64,000 nucleotides of DNA from Clostridia bacterium. GTDB taxonomy: Bacteria; Bacillota; Clostridia; Peptostreptococcales; Acidaminobacteraceae. The notes under the pieces were generated by a model that worked only from the letters and a program-made list of their open reading frames with translations, was not told the origin of the DNA and did no database searches. The number at the start of each line of letters is the position of its first letter. Within the stretch, counting starts at the first letter, position 1. This document shows, one piece after another, positions 1 to 9,049 of this stretch. The translations under genes were made by a program, and so were the position numbers. The DNA lies in the NCBI GenBank assembly GCA_016938815.1, contig JAFGTX010000066.1, positions 1 to 64,000 on the forward strand. Reading direction: 5' to 3'.

Positions 1-7
1 AAACTAA

Positions 8-36
8 AAGCGCGTCCAGCACCAGCCGGACGCGCT
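8..36. terminator. Intrinsic terminator-like hairpin (AGCGCGTCC / GGACGCGCT)
   Basis: 9-bp GC-rich inverted repeat near the window edge; the gene it serves may lie outside. Confidence 0.5.
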
Positions 37-79
37 CTTCAATTATCGATAGAATCAGGTAACTTGTGTTACTAAAACT

Positions 80-133
80 CTTTGTTTCAAACTCTTTGTT
101 TCAAATTCTTTGTTTCAAACGCTTTGTTTCACA
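80..133. repeat. 14-bp tandem repeat, about 4 copies of CTTTGTTTCAAAYT
   Basis: CTTTGTTTCAAA recurs at 80, 94, 108 and 122 (last copy slightly diverged). Confidence 0.85.
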
Positions 134-325
134 AACACCAAGATAAACCTAACTAATTTCTTACTTTTGACTCGGAACTTCTAATTGTCAGTACATAATG
201 ATTCTCATAAACATCTTTTGTTTCTAATTACCAATACATATACATTCGAAGCTACCGATTCTATCAGGAAGGAATTTCTCTTCCTGATATTATATTACCC
301 TATTTATTTTGGTTCAAACACATTA

Positions 326-1783
326 TTAATTAATTCTTTTTAAAACTTCTAATAAAAATTTATAGACACGTTCTATTGACGAAATGCTAACGTGTTCCTT
401 AGGCGTATGAACATCCGCCATATCAGGTCCAATAGAAATCATGTCGATATCCCCTACTTTTTCCTTCAAGAAACCGCACTCAAGACCTGCATGGATCGCA
501 TCCACTTTCAGTTCCTTGCCGGTTGTCTCTTTGTACACGACTTTCATCAATTCCCTTATCTCTGATTCTGGCTTAAAGGCCCACTCTGGATAAGATGCTG
601 TCAATTCATGTTGTCCATCTACAAGAAGGGCAATCGTCGATATTCTATCGCTGATTTCATCTTTCAATGTACGCACCGAACTTCTGATGGCACTTTCAAG
701 AACCACATGACCATTCACTGTGGATAAAACACCTACGTTGCTTGAACTTTCCACAAGACCCTGAATGCCTTCACTCATAGATTGAGGTCCAAATGGTATG
801 AGACGCATCGCTGCTACAACTGAATTTGCCGATGCCAAATCGAACACGCTATCCACAGGTGCTTCTGCTACTGTCACGGAAATACCTGGGTCTGCCAATG
901 CATACTCGTTATTGAAAACGGATTGGATGTCTTGAAGTGTCTTTTGGAAAAGAGCCAAATCTTTTTCCTGAACCGCTACCTGACCTTCAACATATTTAGC
1001 AATGGCATTCATCTTATCGCCACCCGTCATTGCGCCGATACGACACTCTACATTGGTCACCAAAGTTTCCAATACGCGGCCAAGCAGCTTGATTGCATTG
1101 GCTCTATTTTTGTCGATTTCTGCCCCTGAGTGACCACCTTTTAGACCACTAACAACCAGCTTGTATCCTTTGTAACCAGATGGTACCGCTTCTGTTTCAA
1201 CAGGCACCCTTAAAGCACTGCGCACACCACCTGCGCAAGAACTCAAGGCAACGCCTTCTTCTTCTGAATCTAGGTTAATGAGTATATCACCAGAAATATT
1301 TTCTGGATCGAGTGCCATAACGCCACCCATGCCCGCTTCTTCGTCAACGGTAACGAGTCCGATAATCGGTGGATGTGGAATGTCCTTTGAGGCTAAGATT
1401 GCCATCGTCATCGCTATTGCAATCCCGTTATCCGCGCCAAGAGTCGTACCGGCCGTTCTGATAAAATCTCCCTCTACCACAAGCGGTATTGGGTCCTTTT
1501 CAAAATCAAAATCGAGACTATCTTCTTTCACGCATACGATATCCATATGACCTTGAAGAATTACTGTCTTAGCATTTTCATATCCCGGTGTGCCCGGCTT
1601 TTTAATAATAACGTTGTTGCATGGTTCTTGAATAACTTCCAGTCCATGCTGCTTAGCAAATTCAACCAAGTAGTCGCTGACTGCCTGCTCATTACCTGAG
1701 CCTCTAGGAATCTTAGTCAATTCCTCGAAATAGGTCATCACCGCTTCTGGTTGCAAACCCTTTAAACTATCCATCTCCATCAC
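326..1783 (-). CDS. pepD: Aminoacyl-histidine dipeptidase (M20 family, PepD-like)
   Basis: ORF; LQGHMDIVC, TTLGADNGIA, DEEAGMGG and GLKGGHSG motifs of Xaa-His dipeptidases. Confidence 0.93.
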   Translation of the reverse strand: MMEMDSLKGLQPEAVMTYFEELTKIPRGSGNEQAVSDYLVEFAKQHGLEVIQEPCNNVIIKKPGTPGYENAKTVILQGHMDIVCVKEDSLDFDFEKDPIPLVVEGDFIRTAGTTLGADNGIAIAMTMAILASKDIPHPPIIGLVTVDEEAGMGGVMALDPENISGDILINLDSEEEGVALSSCAGGVRSALRVPVETEAVPSGYKGYKLVVSGLKGGHSGAEIDKNRANAIKLLGRVLETLVTNVECRIGAMTGGDKMNAIAKYVEGQVAVQEKDLALFQKTLQDIQSVFNNEYALADPGISVTVAEAPVDSVFDLASANSVVAAMRLIPFGPQSMSEGIQGLVESSSNVGVLSTVNGHVVLESAIRSSVRTLKDEISDRISTIALLVDGQHELTASYPEWAFKPESEIRELMKVVYKETTGKELKVDAIHAGLECGFLKEKVGDIDMISIGPDMADVHTPKEHVSISSIERVYKFLLEVLKRIN

Positions 1784-1842
1784 CTCATTAATTATTTTAA
1801 GAAAATGTGTGTCCTATCACAATGTACATTTCCTTATAGACA

Positions 1843-2994
1843 TTATCTTGTCAGCCATTTCATCATCCACGGTCGCTTGATTTCAACCGCCAAGGCCGGA
1901 CATAACTCCTGACAACAAAAACATCGAATACAGCCGTCCAAATTAACGTAAGGCTTATTCCCCCTCATTTCAATAACGTGCGGCGGGCACGCTTCCGCGC
2001 AATCACCACAGCCTACACACTTGCTATGCATAAATACCGGTCTTGGTCTTACCGCCTTGTCGCCCAATCGCTTGACCAGGCGAGGCATACGGCTCAAAAA
2101 CTCAACACTTCGAATATTCGGCGCTTTAAAATCTGAGATACACCAAGTATCTATCGGTAGTCCTACCACTTCTATATCGTTAAAATTGCCATCTAAAAAA
2201 CCTGTTTCCATACTTCTCGCAATCGTCGGCACGGACAGAGGCTCAATACCTATAACCTGTGTTGCTATCACATCTAAATGATAAGGAGAGTCACTGCCGA
2301 TCACCACGCCAATTTCACGAGGATCGCCACCGGACGGGCCCGCACCTTCCATGCCCACGATACCGTCCATAAAGGAAAGGACCGGATCGGCATAAGAGCA
2401 CACGTCAACCAGCATCTGAGAAAAATCTTTAACCTCGGGCATTTTAAAATGGTATTCTGCTTTGAGCAGGCCAGGAATAATGCCAAACATATTCTTGACC
2501 GCACCGGTGAACTTCATCATCCCATGGGTTTTCAACTTGGATACGGAAATCACCTTGTCAACATCCTTCAAAAACTCGACCACCGTCAACTGTTTTAAAA
2601 TCACGCCATGCTCATGTTTCACCTGAACACCGCCTAGTTTCCAATTTAAGGTCACATCAGATATTTCCGCAATCGCCTCATAACCACAAACCTTGTAGAT
2701 GCCTCGCAAAGCACCTTCTGTAAAAGGACCGCCAGGGCTATCGCCAATCAATACATGACAGCCGTAATCAAGAAGCTCATCTGCCAAGGCCTGTACAAAG
2801 ACAGGGTGGGTCGTCGTCGCCTCTTCGGGCCGCTTTTTCATGAGCAGATTCACCTTGAGAAGCACCCGCTCTCCCGGCTGCACGTACAAAGACAAACCGC
2901 CAAGATTTGAAATCGTCTTTCTAATACTCTCCCTGACCGCATCATACTGATAGCTTGTGCATTTTTCCAGCGATACTTTTTTCACAATGCTCAC
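1843..2994 (-). CDS. DUF362 domain protein with C-terminal 4Fe-4S dicluster
   Basis: ORF; CVGCGDCAEACP and CIRCFCCQELCP motifs; N-terminal DUF362-like region. Confidence 0.9.
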   Translation of the reverse strand: MSIVKKVSLEKCTSYQYDAVRESIRKTISNLGGLSLYVQPGERVLLKVNLLMKKRPEEATTTHPVFVQALADELLDYGCHVLIGDSPGGPFTEGALRGIYKVCGYEAIAEISDVTLNWKLGGVQVKHEHGVILKQLTVVEFLKDVDKVISVSKLKTHGMMKFTGAVKNMFGIIPGLLKAEYHFKMPEVKDFSQMLVDVCSYADPVLSFMDGIVGMEGAGPSGGDPREIGVVIGSDSPYHLDVIATQVIGIEPLSVPTIARSMETGFLDGNFNDIEVVGLPIDTWCISDFKAPNIRSVEFLSRMPRLVKRLGDKAVRPRPVFMHSKCVGCGDCAEACPPHVIEMRGNKPYVNLDGCIRCFCCQELCPALAVEIKRPWMMKWLTR

Positions 2995-4224
2995 CTAGCC
3001 TTTTTGAACAAAGATAACTTTTAAATAGTTGCTGCCTTCAAATTTTTTATTGACCCTAAAATCTTCAGGTAATCTGAATTCTTCCAAGACCTTATAGCTT
3101 GCTTTTTCAGCCTTGAAGCCTTCTTCAATCTGCTGCATAAATTTCTCTCTAGATAAGCCGCTGTGATTTGTCGAAGCGACAATCACACCTTCTTTATTAA
3201 GTAAACGTACTGATTTGTTGATCAGTTCGACATAATCCTTTTCAACGGAGAAAATTTTCTTTTTCGTTTTCGAATGACTCGGTGGGTCCAGCACGATAAG
3301 GTCAAAGCGTGCGTCCGCTTTATAAGCAGCATCAAAATAATCAAAGACATCCGTGATGATGATTTCATTGGACATCAAAGACAAGTCGTTAAGATAGAGG
3401 TTTTCCTGAGTCCACTCCAAGCTACGTTTTGCAACGTCAACGCTCACCGTTCTATTGGCGCCACCAACTGCAGCCGCAATAGAAAATCCGCCTGTATAGG
3501 AAAACATATTGAGTACGCTTTTTCCTGACGCGTATTTCTTTTGGATGCAGTTTCTGACATCTCTTTGGTCCAAGAAGAGGCCCACCATACCACCATCGTT
3601 GAAATCCAAGGCGTAATAGTTGCCGTTTTCCATGATGACAAGCGGCGTTGGTGCCTCTTCACCACAGACATAGGCGTCACCCTGAAGGGCTTTATCACCT
3701 TCTTCGAAGCGGCGCTTTTCGTAAATGCCCTTAAAGCTCGTTACATTCATAAAGGCATCCATAATCTTATCTTTGAACTGATAAATACCTTTGTTGTACC
3801 AGTTGAACATATAGTAGCCATCGAAATAATCAATCGTCAGGCCTCCAATACCATCCCCCTCGCCATTAAAAATTCTAAAGGCGTTGGTTTTAGTAGAATT
3901 ATAGAATTTTTGTCTTAGTTCTATGCTTCTCTGAAACGCTTTATAAAAAAATGTATAGTTAATTTTCTCTTCCGAATCATAAGTCAATACCCAACCCAGA
4001 CCCTTGTTCTGATAGCCAACATAGGCCGTACACAAGTAATTGTCCGCATCATCGACCAATTGCACGATGTCGCCCTCTGTTGTAGGCACTTTACCAAGTA
4101 TCGCTTCCTTAAGCAATATTGGAAATCCCGTTTTATAATTCTGCTTAAATTTTCTTTTAATAACAATCATCAATCCATGTCTCCTCACTCTATTTGTAGT
4201 ATAGCATACCGTTTTTGGCCCCAC
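2995..4224 (-). CDS. Class I SAM-dependent rRNA methyltransferase (RlmI/RlmK-like, PUA domain)
   Basis: ORF; NMFSYTGGFSIAAA and LDPPSHSK motifs; true start probably internal (MIVIKRKFKQ). Confidence 0.88.
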   Translation of the reverse strand: MGPKTVCYTTNRVRRHGLMIVIKRKFKQNYKTGFPILLKEAILGKVPTTEGDIVQLVDDADNYLCTAYVGYQNKGLGWVLTYDSEEKINYTFFYKAFQRSIELRQKFYNSTKTNAFRIFNGEGDGIGGLTIDYFDGYYMFNWYNKGIYQFKDKIMDAFMNVTSFKGIYEKRRFEEGDKALQGDAYVCGEEAPTPLVIMENGNYYALDFNDGGMVGLFLDQRDVRNCIQKKYASGKSVLNMFSYTGGFSIAAAVGGANRTVSVDVAKRSLEWTQENLYLNDLSLMSNEIIITDVFDYFDAAYKADARFDLIVLDPPSHSKTKKKIFSVEKDYVELINKSVRLLNKEGVIVASTNHSGLSREKFMQQIEEGFKAEKASYKVLEEFRLPEDFRVNKKFEGSNYLKVIFVQKG

Positions 4225-4256
4225 ATTAAAATACTTTTATAGCTTTTCGTAAAAAG

Positions 4257-4290
4257 GACTCTTGTAGCGCTGTAGCTTGCTACAAGAGTC
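4257..4290 (-). terminator. Intrinsic terminator of the PAS gene
   Basis: 12-bp perfect stem GACTCTTGTAGC/GCTACAAGAGTC, T-run on the minus strand. Confidence 0.8.
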
Positions 4291-4316
4291 ACCTGTGTCC
4301 ATTTCAGAGAAATATG

Positions 4317-5771
4317 TTAGAAATGTTCGAACGCAGATACAACAATTTTTTTCACCCTTCCATCTTCGATGGTCGGTGACAAGAGAAAAATCAGCTTGCA
4401 ATCCTTCCCATACCGATAGATTTTTTCCATCACCCGAATAGACTCCATATTTTTCGTGCAATTGGTATAATGGTTTCTCAACTTCTGTCCCAGCTCGTCC
4501 ATAAGTGCCTCAGGAGCAGCGCCTACCATCTCTTCCAAATCATATTCGAAAAGTTCCAGAGCCTCCGTATTGGCATTCAAATATCTAAAATGACCGCTTT
4601 CAAGAACTTCAACCACTAGAATTGCCGCTTTGACCGACTGATAGATGGCCTCGTACTCGGAATTCAATTTGACAATTTGGTCGTACAGCTCCTTGTCTCT
4701 CGTAATTTCCTGAGTGATACCGAAAATTTTGACCGCATTGCCGTCCATATCATACTGTATTTGCTGTTTGTCCGACAGCCAGATACGCTCGCCGCTATTC
4801 TTCAGATATTCGTAGATATGCTGATGTCCCATCATAGATTGGCGCATATCACAAGTGGCTTCCGACATGCGAAGCCGATAAAGCTGCTTGATTTCATCCA
4901 CTTCACGGGGTGCCACATCCAGCAAATTCATCAGACCTTCAGAAAAACGATACTGATCATTGCTGACGTCCCATTCCCAGTTGCCTGTCGCCGTCAATTT
5001 CTGAACATTGCGCAATGTCTCTTTTTGATCCTGATATTCCAATTCCAGCAACTTGTAGCTGTTGACGTTTTCCACGATGGCGGCAATTCGACTGCCAGTC
5101 TTCATGAGGTCTACACGAGCCCAGCCTTTCTCGCCATGATGGCCCAAGATGCGAATCGTCATCTGTTTGACTTCGTGAGGCTGAAGTTGCTCCACCGTTT
5201 GCTGGAACAAATCATAATCACGATGGTAAATCAGATTTTTGAACAAGTCCTCCTTTTCGTCTATATCAGATCGATTGACATGAAACACCTTCTCAAAATC
5301 GCCAATCAATTTATAAACATGCATCTCCGAGTTCAATTCCATATAGCACAGCTGTCGGCTGACGAAGATTTTCATCAGCTCGTTCATCTGGTCCAAGCCA
5401 CCAAATACATCGCGCTTACTCCAATTATACATCAGAAGGTCGATATATGCACCACTCACCGTTGCGACGACCGTTGCATCCACCACATGCTCGGAAAAGA
5501 AGACATCTCTTTTGCCAGGCTTCTGTGTCATATAGACATCTTCAAGCAAAGAGGTCAGTTTCTGATAATTTTCGCCGCTAATCACGCCGATTTGATGTAG
5601 ATTCTGATCGATAACAATTTCTCTATGTAAATCAAAAATAGTGACAAAAGCTTCATTACACTCTCTAATCACGTAATCATAGCCGTTTGAGGACCTTGAA
5701 ACCACTTCAAGAAGAAGATGCCCTTCTTCCATAACATCAAACAAATCTTTCAACCGTTGATAATGCTCCAT
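4317..5771 (-). CDS. Multi-PAS domain protein without recognisable output domain
   Basis: ORF; PAS/PAC-like segments (GNWEWDVSNDQYRFSEGLMNLL, KIFGITQEITRDKEL). Confidence 0.8.
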   Translation of the reverse strand: MEHYQRLKDLFDVMEEGHLLLEVVSRSSNGYDYVIRECNEAFVTIFDLHREIVIDQNLHQIGVISGENYQKLTSLLEDVYMTQKPGKRDVFFSEHVVDATVVATVSGAYIDLLMYNWSKRDVFGGLDQMNELMKIFVSRQLCYMELNSEMHVYKLIGDFEKVFHVNRSDIDEKEDLFKNLIYHRDYDLFQQTVEQLQPHEVKQMTIRILGHHGEKGWARVDLMKTGSRIAAIVENVNSYKLLELEYQDQKETLRNVQKLTATGNWEWDVSNDQYRFSEGLMNLLDVAPREVDEIKQLYRLRMSEATCDMRQSMMGHQHIYEYLKNSGERIWLSDKQQIQYDMDGNAVKIFGITQEITRDKELYDQIVKLNSEYEAIYQSVKAAILVVEVLESGHFRYLNANTEALELFEYDLEEMVGAAPEALMDELGQKLRNHYTNCTKNMESIRVMEKIYRYGKDCKLIFLLSPTIEDGRVKKIVVSAFEHF

Positions 5772-5825
5772 AACTTCCCCTCCTCGACTATTTTCTACCC
5801 AAAGAATAATTTCCTAAGCGCAAAA

Positions 5826-5852
5826 TAAGCGACGGTATGCATCCGTCGCTTA
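5826..5852 (-). terminator. Intrinsic terminator of the EAL gene
   Basis: TAAGCGACGG/CCGTCGCTTA hairpin just downstream of the CDS. Confidence 0.6.
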
Positions 5853-5864
5853 CATTTATACCCA

Positions 5865-7859
5865 TTAACTGGATTGACTCATTCTTCTTTTTTCAAATCC
5901 GATGCAAAGGTCTTCGTAACTCAATGGCTTACTGAAATAATAACCTTGGTACAAATCACAGCCAATATAGCTGATATAATCCAATTGCTCCTTGGTTTCA
6001 ACACCTTCTGCAACGACGCGTAATCCTAAATCATGACAAAGCGCCGTGAAATGGCCCAACATGATTTTGTCCTTTTCGTTATCTACGATATGTTCAATGA
6101 AGCCTTTATCGATCTTCACTTCGTCAATCGGCAATCTCGATAAATAGGACAGGGACGTGAAACCCGATCCAAAATCATCAATCGAGATGGACAATTGCAT
6201 CCCCTTCAATTCTGCCATAATCGCCTGTGCATCACCTAAGTTCTCAAGAAGAGATGTCTCTGTGAGTTCAAGGGTTACCAGCTTTGGATTAACGTCATAC
6301 TGCTCTATGTATCCCGCCATCCTTTCGACGAATTTCTCATCAAAGATTTCCACCGCCGAGACGTTAATCGAAAATTTGATATCACAGTCAAACTTGCTTT
6401 GACAGTCCTTCATAATGGCAAATACCTTCTGAATCACATCGGCACCAATACGGACGATGAGGCCACTTTTTTCAGCCAGTGGAATGAATTCATCCGGCGG
6501 TATGAAGCGTTCACCATCGAACCAACGGATCAATGCCTCTACACCCAAAACCGCCCCAGTCTGTATCGAAATCTGAGGTTGCAAATAAATCTTCCAGACA
6601 TTTTCATTGGCCGCATTTTTCAGTTTGGCTTCCAATGCCAATAAATTTTTATATTCCTGCTCATGCAGTTCATTAAAACATTCATAATTGTTCTTTAGTC
6701 GCCCTTTAACCTTATACATGGCAATTTCGGCCTGATTAAGAATGGTGTTGTAGTCCTTTTGTGTCTCTATTTCGGTTATACCGATACTCATGCCTTGTCT
6801 AAAATAGGTGTTGATGCGAAGCGTTTCCTCTGAATTGACCGCATCGATAATGGTTTTAGCCAAACTACAAGACGTCTCCATACTCCCAAAATGAACCAAA
6901 GCGAAACGGCTACCATTGATGCGAAATAAGCGATCTCTCGACGAAAGTAAGCCCCCGATCAATTCACCACATTTCTTGAGCAGGTCATTGCCCTCTGCAA
7001 ATCCAGCCAAGGTATTCACACGTCTAAAATCATCCAAGTCCATATACAGCAAAAAGGCATCCGTTGACCGTCTGCCACTTAAGAGGCTGGTCAACATACG
7101 GTACAAAGACGCATAATTAGGCAACCCCGTTATTTGGTCCTTATAAGCGTATTTGAGAACCTGCACCTCCGCTTCAAAAAGCTTTCTATTTTGACTTTCA
7201 AGCATACTGAACTTATCGTCCGTCGTACGTTTGATGGTATCAAAATAATTCACGAGAAGTCCTGCGGTAAAAAACACGATGCCAACGGCCTGAACCATGG
7301 TGATCAGCATATCTTTTTGGTAATATTCCAAGTACATCGAAATGGAGAAAATCCCCATCGCTATGCCAATAAAAAGACGCCACAGGTAATGAATCTCATT
7401 TCTATTGATACGCGCTTGATTGATCATCAGTGCCACGCCGGAAATCATGGTCAACACAGCCATAATCGTTTTCATCAAATAAGGGTTACCATTCAGAAAA
7501 ACAAAAGCCACAATCAAAGCAGCGACAATCACGGTATTTCTCACATAATGCCCAAGGCTGATGACGCCGGAGCGCACCAAGCGACAATAGAATACGTACA
7601 TCATAAAAAGGGCCACCCCTAAAATGGCAACCATCAGTATGCCATGTTGGTCCTTTGTCATATGAACACTAATGCCCCTATAAATAAAAATAGGTAGTGC
7701 ACCTACCCATCCAAGCGCAATTGCCGGTGCATTCGCACCCATGACATAGCCTTCTCTACTCTCGTAATAAATCAAGAATACAAGTGTAAAAGAAAACAGC
7801 GCAAAAAAGCATACAGCTAACAATGAATCGTATAAAATCGCCATTTCTATATCTCCCAC
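5865..7859 (-). CDS. Membrane GGDEF (degenerate)-EAL protein, putative c-di-GMP phosphodiesterase
   Basis: N-terminal TM segments; GGDEF position reads NGSRF; EALIRW, ELTET and DDFGSGFTSLSYL present. Confidence 0.92.
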   Translation of the reverse strand: MGDIEMAILYDSLLAVCFFALFSFTLVFLIYYESREGYVMGANAPAIALGWVGALPIFIYRGISVHMTKDQHGILMVAILGVALFMMYVFYCRLVRSGVISLGHYVRNTVIVAALIVAFVFLNGNPYLMKTIMAVLTMISGVALMINQARINRNEIHYLWRLFIGIAMGIFSISMYLEYYQKDMLITMVQAVGIVFFTAGLLVNYFDTIKRTTDDKFSMLESQNRKLFEAEVQVLKYAYKDQITGLPNYASLYRMLTSLLSGRRSTDAFLLYMDLDDFRRVNTLAGFAEGNDLLKKCGELIGGLLSSRDRLFRINGSRFALVHFGSMETSCSLAKTIIDAVNSEETLRINTYFRQGMSIGITEIETQKDYNTILNQAEIAMYKVKGRLKNNYECFNELHEQEYKNLLALEAKLKNAANENVWKIYLQPQISIQTGAVLGVEALIRWFDGERFIPPDEFIPLAEKSGLIVRIGADVIQKVFAIMKDCQSKFDCDIKFSINVSAVEIFDEKFVERMAGYIEQYDVNPKLVTLELTETSLLENLGDAQAIMAELKGMQLSISIDDFGSGFTSLSYLSRLPIDEVKIDKGFIEHIVDNEKDKIMLGHFTALCHDLGLRVVAEGVETKEQLDYISYIGCDLYQGYYFSKPLSYEDLCIGFEKRRMSQSS

Positions 7860-7997
7860 AAATAGAATTTTTACTGATATTCTGTAAAAAGAAATTTTAT
7901 ACCCCTATGATTCATCCCTAAACATTTTTATTACCCTTTATTACCATACCACATTTCCTATTCAAATCCAAAGAAAGTTCCACTAATCCTTGGAAAT

Positions 7998-8636
7998 TTA
8001 TCCCCTTTTTGCAACCATTCTATAAATTTTGAGACCCTTGTCTTTAAATTTATCTTCATACTCCGTCGTAGGAATATCCGTTTCCCTGTTATGCAAATCC
8101 AACTGAACCGTCAGAAGTTTGAAATACGGCACTTCCAATACTTCATTGACCGAAAACTCAAAAAGTGCTTCCGCATCCGTCTTGAAGTGAAGTTCGCCAC
8201 CTTCATGCATCAATTTTTGGTAGATCGCCAAATAGTTTCGATGGGTCAGACGACGTTTGGCCCATCTTGTTTTAGGCCATGGATCGCAGAAATTGACGAA
8301 AATACGTCCAAGAGATTCCGGCTTGAAAAAATCGGACATCAGGTTGGCATTCCCCAGTATGAATTTGATATTGTCCATCGGCGCGTCTTCTAATTTCTGA
8401 AGCGCTCTAAGCAATACCTCTTCCTTCATTTCTATACCGATAAACTTCTTCTCTGGATGGCGTCTGGCATATTCCAGTATAAACTGACCTCTTCCCATGC
8501 CGATTTCCACCCATACATCCGAGTCCTGCCACCCTAGATTTTCTAGAAATGACGCGTTCAAATCTTCTGCTTCATATATTAAACCTTCATAAGAAAGTAA
8601 TTTTTCCTTTGCACCTTTTACTTTACGTCTTCGCAA
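7998..8636 (-). CDS. trmB: tRNA (guanine-N7-)-methyltransferase
   Basis: EIGMGRGQF, NFCDPWPKTRWAKRRL motifs. Confidence 0.96.
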   Translation of the reverse strand: MRRRKVKGAKEKLLSYEGLIYEAEDLNASFLENLGWQDSDVWVEIGMGRGQFILEYARRHPEKKFIGIEMKEEVLLRALQKLEDAPMDNIKFILGNANLMSDFFKPESLGRIFVNFCDPWPKTRWAKRRLTHRNYLAIYQKLMHEGGELHFKTDAEALFEFSVNEVLEVPYFKLLTVQLDLHNRETDIPTTEYEDKFKDKGLKIYRMVAKRG

Positions 8637-8731
8637 TGGTTAATCTCCTTAAAATTTATTCATTTCTTATGGTATCACAGAACCTATTGCAATAGCCATC
8701 TAATTATTAAAAAAACGACTTAAAATGGAGA

Positions 8732-8760
8732 TTGATAATTTTTTAACTATGCGCTATACT
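8732..8760 (+). promoter_or_regulatory. Sigma-A type promoter for the hydrogenase operon
   Basis: TTGATA (8732-8737), 17 bp spacer, TATACT (8755-8760), upstream of the SD and ATG at 8801. Confidence 0.75.
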
Positions 8761-8800
8761 TGTTGTGAACTCAAGAAAGTAACCCATTGGAGGAAAGATT

Positions 8801-9049
8801 ATGTTAGTTAAAATCTGTATTGGCAGCGCATGCCATCTAAAAGGCTCTTACGATATCATTAATTACTTAAAAGAAAAAATCGCTCAAGAACATCTTGAAG
8901 ATCAAATTATACTTAAAGCATCTTTTTGCTTAGGCAAGTGCAGTGAAGCCGTTTCTGTACAAATCGACGACCATCCAGTCACGTCTGTTTCGCCAGAAAC
9001 TGTAGAACACTTTTTTAACACTGTGATAAAGGAGTCACTGATACAATGA
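8801..9049 (+). CDS. hfsA: Thioredoxin-like [2Fe-2S] protein (NuoE-like; HfsA-type)
   Basis: CIGSACHLKG ... CLGKC cysteine pattern; first gene of the hydrogenase operon. Confidence 0.8.
   Translation: MLVKICIGSACHLKGSYDIINYLKEKIAQEHLEDQIILKASFCLGKCSEAVSVQIDDHPVTSVSPETVEHFFNTVIKESLIQ

Noticed and set aside
193-207. ACATAATGATTCTCA as a further Fur box
   Set aside because: Three mismatches to the 7-1-7 consensus, second half only partly matched, and no promoter or gene placed to use it
48-268. GATAGAATC / GATTCTATC inverted repeat flanking the noncoding region downstream of pepD, as a MITE remnant
   Set aside because: Only 9 bp, with no target-site duplication or second genomic copy visible in the window
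4677-5600. 307-aa plus-strand ORF antisense to the PAS gene
   Set aside because: Mirror ORF of a well-supported coding gene, with no recognisable domain or RBS. The same reasoning applies to the other antisense ORFs in the track.
8755-8785. Rex-type redox operator at the hydrogenase promoter (CTTGTTGTGAACTCAAG)
   Set aside because: Too divergent from TTGTTAANNNNTTAACAA to support
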